64,000 nt of DNA from contig NZ_FNFE01000005.1 of NCBI RefSeq assembly GCF_900100335.1, positions 1-64,000 on the forward strand. Reading direction: 5' to 3'. Source of the DNA: Natronorubrum texcoconense (GTDB taxonomy: Archaea > Halobacteriota > Halobacteria > Halobacteriales > Natrialbaceae). Position 1 is the first letter of the stretch. Each line of letters begins with the position of its first letter. This document shows positions 33,887 to 44,837 of this stretch, piece by piece. The position numbers and the translations under genes are program-made. The notes below the pieces were generated by a model. That model made no database searches. It was not told the origin of the DNA and saw only the letters and a list, made by a program, of their open reading frames with translations.

Positions 33887-35866
33887 TCAGTCCTCGCGGA
33901 GCCAGACAGCCATCTCGCCGGGCGCTCGGTTGTCCCACAAGAAGTGGGGTATCGCTATAAACGGGGCCGCAACTCGATTCGTTTCCGTGGCCGGCAAGTA
34001 TAGGTCGTCGTCCCAGTCCTCGAAATCCGGGGCCATCGCTTCGCCCTCGAGGACGACGGTGCCACGGAGGAGGTCGTCCCGATAGGTCGTATCGGCCGTC
34101 GACGCCGACTCCGGACCGATCAGATACTGGTGAAGCGGTCGATCGTTGTCCACCGCCTCGAGGCAGTAGACGAGCGGCCCGCGAGTGAGCGCGATCCGGC
34201 CGGCGTTGGCCTCGACAGCCGGGTGCGCCCGAATCGGGACGACCGACTGCTCGAACGAGACCTCGATCCGATCGTCGTCCCACTCGCGCTCGAGGGTAAC
34301 GTAGTCGGCGGTCCAGCGTCCGGTCCCGGGTTCCGGTTCGATATCCAGCGCACGCTCCTCGCCGTTCACTCGAACCGCCGCGTCGGTGCACCACGACGGA
34401 ACTCGAAGGGAGATGCCGAACTCGGTCGGGACCGCGACGTCAATCTCGAGGCTCACGTCGCCGCCCCACGGCAACTCTGCGGTTTGGGTTATGTCGACCG
34501 CCGACCCGGCGACCTCGACCGTCGCCGAACTGCCGACGTACTGATTCACGTACAGTTGCGCTTCTTCACTTCCGACAGCGTACAGATACTCCCCGAGCGA
34601 GGCGAGCAACCGCGCGACGTTCGGCGGACAGCACGCACACTCGAACCAGCCCTCGCGGTGGTGGTCGCCGTCGCTCTCGAGGCGGTTGTCGTAGAAGAAC
34701 TCGGTGCCGTCTTGGGACATCCCGACGAGGACGGCGTTGTACAGCGTCCACTCGATCAGGTCGGCGTAACGCGCGTTCCCAGTGAGTTCGAACAGCCGCT
34801 GATTCCAGAAGACGCTCCCGATCGCCGCGCAGGTCTCGGCGTAGGCGGTGTCGTTGGGCAGGTCGTAGTCCTCGGTGAAGCGTTCGCCGTAGGCGCTCGA
34901 GCCGATGCCGCCGGTGACGTACGTTCGCCGTTCGGTCATGCTTTCCCAGAGATGTTCGAGGTGTGCGAGCAACTCCTCGTCGTCAGTTTCGGCGGCGACC
35001 TCCGCGATCCCGGCGAAGAAGTACATCGCGCGAACCGAGTGCCCTTCCACGGACGTCTGCTCGAGAACCGGCGCGTGCGCCTGGGCGTAGCTCCCGTCGT
35101 ACGCGCCGTCCTCGTAGAAGATGTCCCGCGCGCCGGCCGCGATGCCCTCCTCGTCGCTCTCGTAGCCCGCGAGTTCGTCGATGCGCTCGAGTTCCCGGGC
35201 GAGCCGGTCGTCGCGGCCCCGCAGGTCGACGAAGTATCGCGCGAGGTCGACGTAGCGGTCCTCGTCCGTCGCGCGAGCGAGTTTCACCAGCGCGAGTTCG
35301 ATCCCCTGGTGGCCCGGAACGCCGTCGATCTCGTCGCCGAAGATCGAATCGATGTGATCTGCGAACCGAATCGCGACCTCGAGCAAGTCGCGTTCGCCCG
35401 TCGCCCAGTGGTGGGCGACGGCGGCCTCGATCAGGTGGCCCCCACAGTACAGTTCGTGCATCGTATTCAGATTCGTCCATCGCTTTCCGGGCTCTTCGAG
35501 TACGAAGTACGTGTTCAGATAGCCGTCGTCGTCCTGGGCCGCGGCGACGAGGTCGATCACCTCGTCGACCCGTCGCCGGAGCTCGGGTTCGTCGCGACGC
35601 GCGAGGACGTAACTCGCGGCCTCGAGCCACTTGTAGGCGTCCGAATCGGCGAACCAGATTCCCTGGAATCCGCCGCGGTCGTCCGCCCGTCCGTTTAGCA
35701 CGGTGGCGGCCCGACGGAAGTTCTCGAGACAGCCGGTCGTCTCGAGGTGGTCGTACTGGTACTCGAGGCTGACCTCGCGGTTGCGTTCGAGCCGCGAGTT
35801 CCAGAACTCGTCGTCGATCGTGACGTCGGCCAGAGGTACCGACCGGGCGTGGCGAAGCGTCGTCAT
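33887..35866 (-). CDS. GH127 beta-L-arabinofuranosidase
   Basis: A 659-residue GH127 (DUF1680) enzyme. The complete zinc-thiolate active site of the HypBA1 type is visible: E344 and C346 in YAETCAA, and C410, C412 and C413 in ECACCPPN, with C412 as the expected nucleophile and E328 as acid/base. It lacks a signal peptide. The ATG at 35866 overlaps the stop of the GH2 gene by four bases, which fixes the start; the open frame further upstream is only a shadow of GH2. It removes beta-linked arabinofuranose from arabinan, arabinoxylan or plant glycoprotein fragments, feeding arabinose into oxidation. Confidence 0.9.
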   Translation of the reverse strand: MTTLRHARSVPLADVTIDDEFWNSRLERNREVSLEYQYDHLETTGCLENFRRAATVLNGRADDRGGFQGIWFADSDAYKWLEAASYVLARRDEPELRRRVDEVIDLVAAAQDDDGYLNTYFVLEEPGKRWTNLNTMHELYCGGHLIEAAVAHHWATGERDLLEVAIRFADHIDSIFGDEIDGVPGHQGIELALVKLARATDEDRYVDLARYFVDLRGRDDRLARELERIDELAGYESDEEGIAAGARDIFYEDGAYDGSYAQAHAPVLEQTSVEGHSVRAMYFFAGIAEVAAETDDEELLAHLEHLWESMTERRTYVTGGIGSSAYGERFTEDYDLPNDTAYAETCAAIGSVFWNQRLFELTGNARYADLIEWTLYNAVLVGMSQDGTEFFYDNRLESDGDHHREGWFECACCPPNVARLLASLGEYLYAVGSEEAQLYVNQYVGSSATVEVAGSAVDITQTAELPWGGDVSLEIDVAVPTEFGISLRVPSWCTDAAVRVNGEERALDIEPEPGTGRWTADYVTLEREWDDDRIEVSFEQSVVPIRAHPAVEANAGRIALTRGPLVYCLEAVDNDRPLHQYLIGPESASTADTTYRDDLLRGTVVLEGEAMAPDFEDWDDDLYLPATETNRVAAPFIAIPHFLWDNRAPGEMAVWLRED

Positions 35867-38649
35867 CGGGCGGTATCCCTCGGGGACGTATCGAGTCTCG
35901 CAGATTCCTCGAGTGACATCGCGACCAACTCGTCGACGAGCGCCGTCGCTACCGGACAGGAGCCGTAGCCGTCGATCACCCGAAGCGTGCAGACGCGAAC
36001 GGCGCCGTCGCCGTACTGACGCGTCGCGACCGCCGCCGACGGATTGGCGAGCCACCCCTCGACGTATCCGACCGATACGTCGTCGCCCTCGGTTACGGAC
36101 GCGACCGTATACGGGTACCGCCCGTCGAGTTCCCAGCCCGGGACCGACCCGAGCGGTGGCTCGAGTCTCTCGTCGTTGGTGTAAAGTAGCGACGCGACGA
36201 GGTTCCAGCTCTCGTCTTCGGGCAGGTCGCGGTAGTCGAACACGTCTCCGTCGGCGACTGATCCGTCCCGGTCGGCCAGCAACACCACGTCGCCGCCGTC
36301 GCGAGCGTACTCGAGTACCGCGTGCCTCGTCTCCGTGACGACGGCGGCGGCGACGGTGTCGTCGAGTTGGTCGACGACGGACGTCCCGCGTTCTTCGAGT
36401 GCGTCTCGGAGCGCCTCGTCCTCGGCGTAAATCGGCTCGTCGGCTCCGGATTCTCGACCGAGAACTGGGCTGCTGGAGTCGGCTCGCGGGCCGATCGTGA
36501 CGGGTTCCTCGGTCGTCGCGTCGCCGAACGCGAGGGTGATCGCCTCGGTCCCCACGGCGTCTACCGTCGGCGCATCGACCGCGATGAGATCCTCGACGCG
36601 AACCGTCGAAACGGGGTCGACTGCGACCGTCCGTTGTCCTGATTCGCCGGCGGCGGTCCACGACAGCTCCGCCTCGAGTCGCTCGTCCGTGTCGTTGACG
36701 ACGACCGCGTCGGCTGCGATAGTTCCGTCGTCCCAGACGGTCCGCGACTCGCACTCGAGTTGGACGGCGACCGGCGCGTTGACGCGGGCGAACTCGTCGT
36801 GGAAAACTTTCTGCTCGCGGCGATAGTCGAGGATCCCGTTGAACTCCCACTCGATATCCGAGAACTCCGTGATGACGTAGCCCGCGACGTCGTCTCGCGC
36901 TCGCATGCGTTCGATAACGTCCTTGTTCGAACGGAACTCCCGCCACTGCCAGGCCTCGGCCAGTGCCTCGAACTCGTCGAACGCCTCGGTGAGCGTGCTC
37001 TCCTCGAACCGTTCGCGGTAGCCGTCGGGTCGTTTCAGTCCCTGCTCTAAGAACTCGTAGTCGAACCAGGGCGGTCGCTCGCCGTAGGACTCCTCGATCG
37101 CCGGCGCGTCGCACAGCCCCCACGTGCCGAACTCGGAGACGATGATCGGCGCGTCGTCCGGATCCGTCTCGGCCGCCGCGTAGTTGTCTTCGGGGCGGTC
37201 GGCCATCCGATCGAGGTCCGCCTCCCAGGCGTCGGCGCGGTCGGGACTGACGAAGTACCGGTGATAATCGTTGACGTCGGTCGCCACGTGCGCCCAACCG
37301 GAGTTGTCACAGACGAGCCGCGTCGGATCTCGCTCGCGGGTCGATTCGTAGCAGTCGGCGAGGTAGCGCTGTTTTCCCTCGTCTTCCCACAGCGACGTCT
37401 CGACGTCCAGCCCCTGCGGGTTGCCGATCCCCCACTCCTCGTTGTAGATACTCCAGATGACGACGCTCGGTCGGTTGTAATCGCGCTCGATCATTCCCTC
37501 CAGTTGTTCGAAGACGGCCCGTCTCGAGCGATCGGTGTGAACCGTCGGGTTCGCGGGCTCCTCCCAGACGAGAATGCCGAGTCGGTCGGCACACTCGAGG
37601 AAGTCGGGATGGGCCGGCTTGATGTGCTTTCGCAGGAGGTTGAAGCCGAGTTCCGTGGCGGTCCGGACCTCCCGCTCGAAGCAGTCCTCGTCGAACGGTC
37701 GGTACAGCGTCTCCGGGTAGTAGCCCTGTTCGAGGGCACCCCGAAGGACGTACGGTTCGCCGTTCAGATACACCTGCCCGTCTCGAGCCTCGACGCTTCG
37801 CATTCCGAAGTAGTCCTCGTGTCGATCGACGACGGCGCCCTCGCGCTCGAGGTCGACGCGAACGTCGTAGAGCGCGGGCGTCTCCGGCGTCCAGTAGTCG
37901 GCGTCGGGAATCGGGATCGAGACCGCTTCCGTGCCGCTTGCTCCGTCCCCGTCGATCGCCGTCGATTCGGCCGCGACCGTCCTGTCGTCTCGAGTGACGA
38001 CGACGTGAGCGACGACGGTTGATCCGCCGTTCGATCCGGCCGATCCGGACAGGTCGTCCAGTCCGTCCACGTCGAGTTCGACGTGGGCCGTGTCCGTCTC
38101 GAGGTCGGGTGTGACGCGAATCCCCTCGACGCGTACCGGCGGGACGGCCTCGAGGGTCACGTCCTGCCAGATACCGCTGACTCGTTGGTACCACGGCTCG
38201 CCCTGCTTGCCGTGTGGGAGTTCGCTCAGGTCGTCAGGGTCGACCACCTCGACGACGACCTCGTTCTCGCCGTCGACGAGCGCGTCGGTGACGTCCGTTT
38301 CGAAGGGGAGGTAGCCGCCGCGGTTCGCGCCGACGCGGTCGCCGTTGACCCAGACGGTCGTCTCGTAGTCGACGGCGTCGAACCGGAGGCGTCGCCGGAA
38401 GCGGTCGTCGTCCGGTGCGTCCAGCGCGATCGTCCGTCGGTACCACGCGGTGCCCGTGTACCCGCGGAACTCCTCGAGTTCCTGCCAGGCGTGGGGCACC
38501 TCCACGGACCGCGTTCGGTCGGGCCAGGCGCTGTCGGGTTCGTACCACCCCTCGTCGCGCCCGTCGTCGTCGGGATCGGTGGCGAACTGCCACGTGCCGT
38601 TCAGTTCCGTTTCCTGTCGACTGTCGTCCGCTCGGAAATCTGTCTCCAT
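35863..38649 (-). CDS. GH2 beta-galactosidase/beta-glucuronidase-type hydrolase
   Basis: A 928-residue GH2 enzyme with sugar-binding, immunoglobulin-like and TIM-barrel domains. The acid/base is E404 in IWSIYNEEWG, and the nucleophile is E506 in IIVSEFGTWG. The preceding RKHIKPAHPDFLECADRLGILVWEE is the conserved barrel entrance. About 280 further residues after the barrel form a beta-rich tail. It has no signal peptide. The family covers beta-galactosidases, beta-glucuronidases, beta-mannosidases and arabinofuranosidases; the neighbourhood (GH127, GH4) suggests side-chain removal from imported plant oligosaccharides. Confidence 0.88.
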   Translation of the reverse strand: METDFRADDSRQETELNGTWQFATDPDDDGRDEGWYEPDSAWPDRTRSVEVPHAWQELEEFRGYTGTAWYRRTIALDAPDDDRFRRRLRFDAVDYETTVWVNGDRVGANRGGYLPFETDVTDALVDGENEVVVEVVDPDDLSELPHGKQGEPWYQRVSGIWQDVTLEAVPPVRVEGIRVTPDLETDTAHVELDVDGLDDLSGSAGSNGGSTVVAHVVVTRDDRTVAAESTAIDGDGASGTEAVSIPIPDADYWTPETPALYDVRVDLEREGAVVDRHEDYFGMRSVEARDGQVYLNGEPYVLRGALEQGYYPETLYRPFDEDCFEREVRTATELGFNLLRKHIKPAHPDFLECADRLGILVWEEPANPTVHTDRSRRAVFEQLEGMIERDYNRPSVVIWSIYNEEWGIGNPQGLDVETSLWEDEGKQRYLADCYESTRERDPTRLVCDNSGWAHVATDVNDYHRYFVSPDRADAWEADLDRMADRPEDNYAAAETDPDDAPIIVSEFGTWGLCDAPAIEESYGERPPWFDYEFLEQGLKRPDGYRERFEESTLTEAFDEFEALAEAWQWREFRSNKDVIERMRARDDVAGYVITEFSDIEWEFNGILDYRREQKVFHDEFARVNAPVAVQLECESRTVWDDGTIAADAVVVNDTDERLEAELSWTAAGESGQRTVAVDPVSTVRVEDLIAVDAPTVDAVGTEAITLAFGDATTEEPVTIGPRADSSSPVLGRESGADEPIYAEDEALRDALEERGTSVVDQLDDTVAAAVVTETRHAVLEYARDGGDVVLLADRDGSVADGDVFDYRDLPEDESWNLVASLLYTNDERLEPPLGSVPGWELDGRYPYTVASVTEGDDVSVGYVEGWLANPSAAVATRQYGDGAVRVCTLRVIDGYGSCPVATALVDELVAMSLEESARLDTSPRDTAR

Positions 38650-38721
38650 GTCGTGTTCGTATTCTCTGTTGGTATCGATCGTTGCTCGTCGCTCGTGGAA
38701 TCCTCCGCTGCCAGCCGTCGC

Positions 38722-39888
<1,167 letters not shown>

Positions 39889-39993
39889 TGTTGAAGCTCC
39901 GTTGGTGGTCGTGAGTACCGCTCTCGTTCGTATCCGTTGCACTCGATTCGCCCGTTTTCGGGGAGGCTATCCGCGTGCGGTCGCTGTGTCCGG

Positions 39994-40641
39994 TCATCGC
40001 TCGGTCACCACCGTCGTACCCTGGGCCTCTTGCTCGGCGACGCTCGAGATGAACTCGACGTGAAGCGCGAACGCGATGCCGGCGAACAGGAGCGCCACGG
40101 CGACGGTCAGCAGCGACGTAACGACGAGCAACGCGCCGGTCACGACGCCGAGTGCCACCGCGCCGACGGCGTGGCGCGCCGTCCAGAGCAGTCCGTCCTT
40201 GAGTGCGGTGCCGACGGTTTTGTCCTCCGCCAGACCAAGCAGCGTCGGCATCGACACGAGCCAGGCGTACAGACCGGCGTACGCACAGCAGAGCGCGAAC
40301 AGACCGGCGAGGACGGTTCCGCTCACGAGGTACGCGAGCGCGTAGTTCGCCGCGATCGCGAGTAGCGCGAGCGGGACGAGTCCCAGCAGCGTCGCGTGGA
40401 CGAACTGACGGCGAACGGTCTCGAGGACCGCCGTCCGATCGATGCCGACGTGCCCGTCCTCCCGAAGCGACAGCACGGCGCGGTAGGCCCCGACGGTCGC
40501 CGGGCCGAGCGTCACGATCGGCAGTGACGCGAGGAACCAGCCGACGCTGATCCACACGATCGACGTGAGGTTCGCCCAGACGAACCGTCCCGTCCGCTCG
40601 AGCGAGGCGTACATCGGGTCGAGGTCGGTTGGTCGGGTCAT
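39994..40641 (-). CDS. DUF624 (YesL-like) membrane protein
   Basis: A 215-residue integral membrane protein with about five or six hydrophobic spans. It opens with a short cytoplasmic segment and FVWANLTSIVWISVGWFLASLPIVTLGPA, the DUF624/YesL signature. Such proteins are encoded inside carbohydrate ABC operons in bacteria and archaea; their role is not established. The ATG overlaps the stop of the second permease by four bases, so it is translated with the transporter. It is not a canonical permease, since it has no EAA loop. Confidence 0.8.
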   Translation of the reverse strand: MTRPTDLDPMYASLERTGRFVWANLTSIVWISVGWFLASLPIVTLGPATVGAYRAVLSLREDGHVGIDRTAVLETVRRQFVHATLLGLVPLALLAIAANYALAYLVSGTVLAGLFALCCAYAGLYAWLVSMPTLLGLAEDKTVGTALKDGLLWTARHAVGAVALGVVTGALLVVTSLLTVAVALLFAGIAFALHVEFISSVAEQEAQGTTVVTER

Positions 40642-41504
40642 TTCGTGGTCCCCTGCATCTCGACGGCTCGGACGAGGTGTTTCTGCATGACGAGGAAGAC
40701 GATCAGGAGCGGGGTCGACGCGATGACCGCGGAGGTCATGATCACGCCGGGTTCGGTGACGCCCAGGTTGTCCTGCAGCGTCACCAGCCCGATCGGCAGC
40801 GTGTACATCGTCTCGCTCTGGAGGATGAGCAGCGGCCAGACGAAGGCGTTCCACGTCCAGATGAAGATGAACAGTCCGAGCGCCGCGAGGGCCGACCGCA
40901 TCAGCGGGAGGACGATGTGGGTGAACACCCGGAGCCGAGAGAACCCGTCCAGACGCGCCGCCTCCTCGAGCTCCTCCGGAATGTCCTTGAAGAACTGAAC
41001 GAGCATGAACACGCCCAGCGGGTTCGCGGCGCTCGGGAGGACGACGCCCCACATGGAGTTTACCAGCCCGAGTTCGCTCACGATGATGTACACCGGGACG
41101 AGGTTGACGATACCGGGTACCATGAAACTCGCCACGATGACCGCGAAGATGACGCGCCGGCCCGGCCACTCGAGGCGGGTCAGCGAGTAGGCGATCATCG
41201 CGTCGATGATGAGCACCACGACGGTCGTCACGCCCGCCAGGATTAGCGTGTTGACCGTCCACATGCCGATCAGCGAGTTAGCGAGGAGGTACTCGTACCA
41301 GTAGAGCGTGACGTCCCACGGGATCAGGTGTGGCACCTCGGAGTACACCAGATCGCGGGTCATGAACGACGTCGCGAACATGTACCAGTACGGGATGAGG
41401 AACAGCGCCGCCGTGCCGTACAGCCCGACGTACAGCGCGATGGTTCGAAGCCGTTCGTCGGTGATCGTCAGACTGTCGCGTACGGTCGTTGATTTCGTAC
41501 TCAT
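40638..41504 (-). CDS. Sugar ABC importer permease, MalG type
   Basis: A 288-residue inner-membrane permease with about six spans. The EAA-type loop that docks the ATPase reads EEAARLDGFSRLRVFTHIVLPLMR. It pairs with the MalF-type permease at 41,501, whose stop overlaps its start by four bases. It forms part of the CUT1 importer that also includes the binding protein, the DUF624 protein and the ATPase. Confidence 0.9.
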   Translation of the reverse strand: MSTKSTTVRDSLTITDERLRTIALYVGLYGTAALFLIPYWYMFATSFMTRDLVYSEVPHLIPWDVTLYWYEYLLANSLIGMWTVNTLILAGVTTVVVLIIDAMIAYSLTRLEWPGRRVIFAVIVASFMVPGIVNLVPVYIIVSELGLVNSMWGVVLPSAANPLGVFMLVQFFKDIPEELEEAARLDGFSRLRVFTHIVLPLMRSALAALGLFIFIWTWNAFVWPLLILQSETMYTLPIGLVTLQDNLGVTEPGVIMTSAVIASTPLLIVFLVMQKHLVRAVEMQGTTK

Positions 41505-42412
41505 TCGCGGTCACCACTGAGGAAGTAGTAGCTGGTCGCCGAGACGGCGATCAGGATCATGAACAGAACGTAGCCGACCGCGGCGGCGTAGCCGAAGTCG
41601 CGGCCGGTAAAGGCCGTATCGTACAGGTACAGGACGATCGTCGTCGTCGAGAACGACGGACCGCCGTCGGTCATGATGAACGGTTGGCCGAACACCTGGA
41701 ACGACCCTACGAACGTCACGATGACGACGAAGATGAGCGGATTCTGCATCTGTGGGATGGTGATGTCGCGCATCATTCGCCACGTGCTCGCGCCGTCCAG
41801 CTTCGCCGCCTCGTAGAGGCGATCCGAGACGTTCTGTCGGGCGGCCAGCAGGATGATGAAGTTGAACGCCAGCTGCCACCAGATCGTCGCGATAGCGAGC
41901 GCGGGCATCGCGAGGCTGTGGGAGTTCAGCCAGTTTCCGCCGCCGACGTAGTACGGAATGAGCCCCGAGGCGTTGAAGATGTCCGCCCACAGCAGGCCGA
42001 CAACCGCGACGGTCAGTACGTAGGGGCTGAAGAAGACCGTTCGAAGGAACCACTGCCCCTTCACGTCACGGTTAACGCCGAGTGCCAGCAGGAGCGAGCC
42101 GATAACGATCGGTGGCACCGTGAGGACGACGAAGTAGACCGTGTTCCACAACGCGTTCCAGAACTCCGGATCCGAGAGCAGGATCTGGTAGTTCTCGAAG
42201 CCGATGAACTCCGACTGGCCCGGCTCGAGTGCGTTCCAGTCGTGTAAACTCATGTACAGCGCGAGGAGCAGCGGGCCGAACAGGAACAGTCCGGCGATCA
42301 CGAGGTACGGAAGCGAAAACGTGACTCCCGCGAGTAACTCACGCGTCGACGACTTCGAGAGGTCGATGCCTCCCGAATCGCTCGTCTCGGTCTGTTGGTT
42401 TGCTTGTGCCAT
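41501..42412 (-). CDS. Sugar ABC importer permease, MalF type
   Basis: A 303-residue permease with six or so membrane spans and the EAA loop YEAAKLDGASTWRMMRDITIPQMQ. The first ~25 residues are polar and cytoplasmic. It lies two bases after the binding-protein gene, so the two are translationally coupled. Oligosaccharides from arabinose- or galactose-rich plant polymers are the likely cargo, given the glycosidase genes downstream. Confidence 0.9.
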   Translation of the reverse strand: MAQANQQTETSDSGGIDLSKSSTRELLAGVTFSLPYLVIAGLFLFGPLLLALYMSLHDWNALEPGQSEFIGFENYQILLSDPEFWNALWNTVYFVVLTVPPIVIGSLLLALGVNRDVKGQWFLRTVFFSPYVLTVAVVGLLWADIFNASGLIPYYVGGGNWLNSHSLAMPALAIATIWWQLAFNFIILLAARQNVSDRLYEAAKLDGASTWRMMRDITIPQMQNPLIFVVIVTFVGSFQVFGQPFIMTDGGPSFSTTTIVLYLYDTAFTGRDFGYAAAVGYVLFMILIAVSATSYYFLSGDRE

Positions 42413-42414
42413 CG

Positions 42415-43725
42415 TTATTGCCTGCTAAACGTTTGTCTGACGCCGTCCGCGGCGGTCTCGATGACTTCTTCCGGAGTCATGTTCCCGGCGCGCATGTCGT
42501 CTAACGGCTGGTAGATCCGTTCCATATACTGGGTCGTTCTCGGGGTCGAGGGCGGCCGACGGAACTCGTCTTCCTCGACCATCTCGTGGAAGGTCTCGAG
42601 CGTCTGCGACCACGTCTCGGAGTCGCGAAGTTCGTCGCTCTCGGTCGCCGCTTCACTGGCGGGAAGGTGACCGGCGTCGTACCCCCATCGCGGGTTGAAC
42701 TCCTGCGTGAGCAGTCGAATCGTCTCGATCGTGTCCTCGAGACGGGCCTGATCGCGATCCTCGCTCTGGGGGATGATCATCATGTGACTCTCACCGAGCG
42801 TCACGGGGGTAGTCGAGTCCGGCATGACGAACGGTTTCGTCATCCCGAACTCGAACCCCGTTTCGCGAACGACGCTGATGTGCCACGATCCCTCGAGCCG
42901 CATGCCGACCTCGCCTCGATTCCAGGCGTCCCAGCCGGTGTCCGGATCGACGGGTGCCCACTCCCGTTCGTGCACCCAGTCGTGCATCTCCTGGACGACC
43001 GCGAGTCCGTCGTCCGTTTCGAACGCCGGCTCGTAGTCGTCGTCGAGGAGCCGTCCGCCCCGACTGGCTACCATCATCCGCATCACTTCGACTCCCTGCT
43101 CGCCATCGAAGAAGTCGAACGCGTAGTGATCCGTATTGTCGACGATCGCATCGGCCGCATCGATGAACTGTTCCGGGGTCTCCGGGGGGTCCTCCGGGTC
43201 CAACCCGGCCTCCTCGAAGATTTCTTTGTTGTAGTAGAGGCCGAACGGGTGGCTATCGAGCGGGACGGCGAGTTGCTCGCCGCCGACGACGCCGCCCTGT
43301 GCGACCTCCTCCAGGTACGGCTCCGTGCCGATCTCGTCGGTGACCGGCACGAGGCTGTCTTCGTACTCGTCCATCATCCGCGAGTGCATGATCGCGAGAT
43401 CCGGCGGATTGCCGCCGACCATCGACGTGTACAGGCGACCGTAGTACTCGTCCCACGGCACTCGCTGTCGGTTGATGTGCACGTCGTCGTTCTCGTTGAT
43501 TTCGTCGACCATCGCCTCCATGACGTCACCGTCACCGCCGCCGAACAGCGTCCAGTACTCGACGCCCTCCTGAGATCTTCCGACGAACCCGGTACAGCCG
43601 GCGAGGCCGGTAAGACCACCAGCACCTGTCGCCTGAAGCAGCCCCCGGCGACTGACGGACCTCGAGCCCTGGCGGTGGCTCGAGCGGGGTCTATGAGGCC
43701 CCCTCTCTTTGTCACCTGCTGTCAT
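42415..43725 (-). CDS. Sugar-binding lipoprotein of the CUT1-type ABC importer
   Basis: A 436-residue extracellular solute-binding protein. A Tat motif SRRGLLQ is followed by the lipobox LAGC, so it is exported folded and lipid-anchored. The binding domain starts VEYWTLFGGG, and later has FDFFDGEQGVEVM and MRLEGSWHIS. I start at ATG 43725; upstream in-frame residues lack Tat features and lie beyond the TATA box. It is the first gene of the minus-strand polysaccharide operon. Confidence 0.9.
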   Translation of the reverse strand: MTAGDKERGPHRPRSSHRQGSRSVSRRGLLQATGAGGLTGLAGCTGFVGRSQEGVEYWTLFGGGDGDVMEAMVDEINENDDVHINRQRVPWDEYYGRLYTSMVGGNPPDLAIMHSRMMDEYEDSLVPVTDEIGTEPYLEEVAQGGVVGGEQLAVPLDSHPFGLYYNKEIFEEAGLDPEDPPETPEQFIDAADAIVDNTDHYAFDFFDGEQGVEVMRMMVASRGGRLLDDDYEPAFETDDGLAVVQEMHDWVHEREWAPVDPDTGWDAWNRGEVGMRLEGSWHISVVRETGFEFGMTKPFVMPDSTTPVTLGESHMMIIPQSEDRDQARLEDTIETIRLLTQEFNPRWGYDAGHLPASEAATESDELRDSETWSQTLETFHEMVEEDEFRRPPSTPRTTQYMERIYQPLDDMRAGNMTPEEVIETAADGVRQTFSRQ

Positions 43726-43750
43726 ACAACCGTATCGATCAGAGAGACAC

Positions 43751-43760
43751 ACATATATGT
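43751..43760 (-). promoter_or_regulatory. TATA element of the polysaccharide operon
   Basis: The 10-base palindrome ACATATATGT lies 26-35 bases before the ATG at 43725. A second AT-rich stretch, TTTTTATATATTC, lies a little further upstream and may hold a further promoter or BRE. Confidence 0.5.
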
Positions 43761-43926
43761 TACGGTGGTTCGAATTTTTATATATTCGATTGCTGGTATA
43801 ATATGCGGCGAACGGAGGTCTGATTCCATCGTGCGCCAGGAACGGGGAGGTCGACACGCTATCCGACGTTCGCGGTCGAGACAGTGGCCAAATCAGTATC
43901 GGTCCGATCGCGGTCTCGACCGGCGG

Positions 43927-44700
43927 TCAGAACGCGCTATCGGCGAATCCACCGTCGACGGTGAGTACCTCGCCGGTGACGAACGACGACGCGTCGCTCG
44001 AGAGGTAGATCGCCGCCCCGATGAGTTCCTCGCGTTCGCCGACGCGGCCGAGCGGCGTTCGCTCGTCGATCCGCTCTCGCTTCTCGGTTCCCTCGGCGTA
44101 GGTGTCGGCGTTCTGCGGCGTGATGAAGAAGCCGGGCGCGATGGCGTTCACGCGGATCTCGGGGGCTAACTCCTTGGCCGCGGCGCGGGTGAACGCTTCG
44201 ACGCCGCCTTTGACCGCCGAGTACGCCGGCAGGTTCGCCATCGACAGCCGTGCGGCGAGCGAGGAGATGTTGATGATACTCCCGTCGTCTTCCATCGCGG
44301 GCGCGAACGCCTGGGTTACCCGCCGTACGCCGTCGAGTGCGACGCTCGTGACGAACTCCCAGTCGTCGTCTTCGATGCCGAGGACGGTCTCTCGAGAGAT
44401 TGCTCCCTGCGAGGCAACGACGATGTCGATCCCGCCGAGCGTCTCCTCGGCGACCTCCCGAACCCGCTCGAGCGACTCCCGGTCGGTGACGTCACAGGTG
44501 ACGCGAGCCGTCGTCGCACCGCGGTCCTCGAGGAGGTCGGCCGTCTCCTCGACTTTTTGCTCGTCCCGGCTCGTCGCGATGACGTCGGCCCCGTCGGCTG
44601 CAAACCCGACGGCGATCGCCTGTCCGAGTCCGCTGGTCCCGCCGACGACGACGGCGCGTTTGTCTGCGACTGTCACTGGCGTGTGCGTACAACCGTCCAT
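43927..44700 (-). CDS. SDR oxidoreductase, candidate D-mannonate oxidoreductase (UxuB-like)
   Basis: A 257-residue classical SDR. GGTSGLGQA is the nucleotide motif, INISS holds the catalytic serine, and PAYSAVK the Tyr/Lys pair. The stretch NAIAPGFFITPQN followed by TPLGRVGEREELIGAAIYL and SSFVTGEVLTVDGGF resembles the SDR-type fructuronate reductases of Gram-positive bacteria, which carry IAPGFF-x-T-x-QN at the same place. With glucuronate isomerase and mannonate dehydratase in the window, reduction of fructuronate to mannonate is a fitting role. Assignment rests on motif memory plus context. It is divergent from the GH51 gene. Confidence 0.7.
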   Translation of the reverse strand: MDGCTHTPVTVADKRAVVVGGTSGLGQAIAVGFAADGADVIATSRDEQKVEETADLLEDRGATTARVTCDVTDRESLERVREVAEETLGGIDIVVASQGAISRETVLGIEDDDWEFVTSVALDGVRRVTQAFAPAMEDDGSIINISSLAARLSMANLPAYSAVKGGVEAFTRAAAKELAPEIRVNAIAPGFFITPQNADTYAEGTEKRERIDERTPLGRVGEREELIGAAIYLSSDASSFVTGEVLTVDGGFADSAF

Positions 44701-44800
44701 ACGCCAGCCACTCTCACGCACGCGTATGAACGTTCGCATCGGTCGACGGGGGCGTCCGATAGTACCGCGTACTGGTTGCTGTCGCAGACATAACCCCGAA

Positions 44801-44810
44801 CTATTAATAT
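44801..44810 (+). promoter_or_regulatory. TATA box of the GH51 gene
   Basis: CTATTAATAT lies 28-37 bases before the ATG at 44838. Confidence 0.5.
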
Positions 44811-44837
44811 TGGCATGTGGAAACACGGAACTAGTGC

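Noticed and set aside
32404-33960. 518-codon plus-strand open frame opposite GH4
   Set aside because: Antisense shadow of a clear GH4 gene; no recognisable domain.
34130-35698. 522-codon plus-strand open frame opposite GH127
   Set aside because: GH127 on the other strand has its full zinc-thiolate active site; this frame has no motif.
35867-37297. N-terminal extension of the GH127 frame
   Set aside because: Arginine-rich, unlike any domain, and overlaps GH2 in another frame; the four-base overlap at 35863-35866 gives the natural start.
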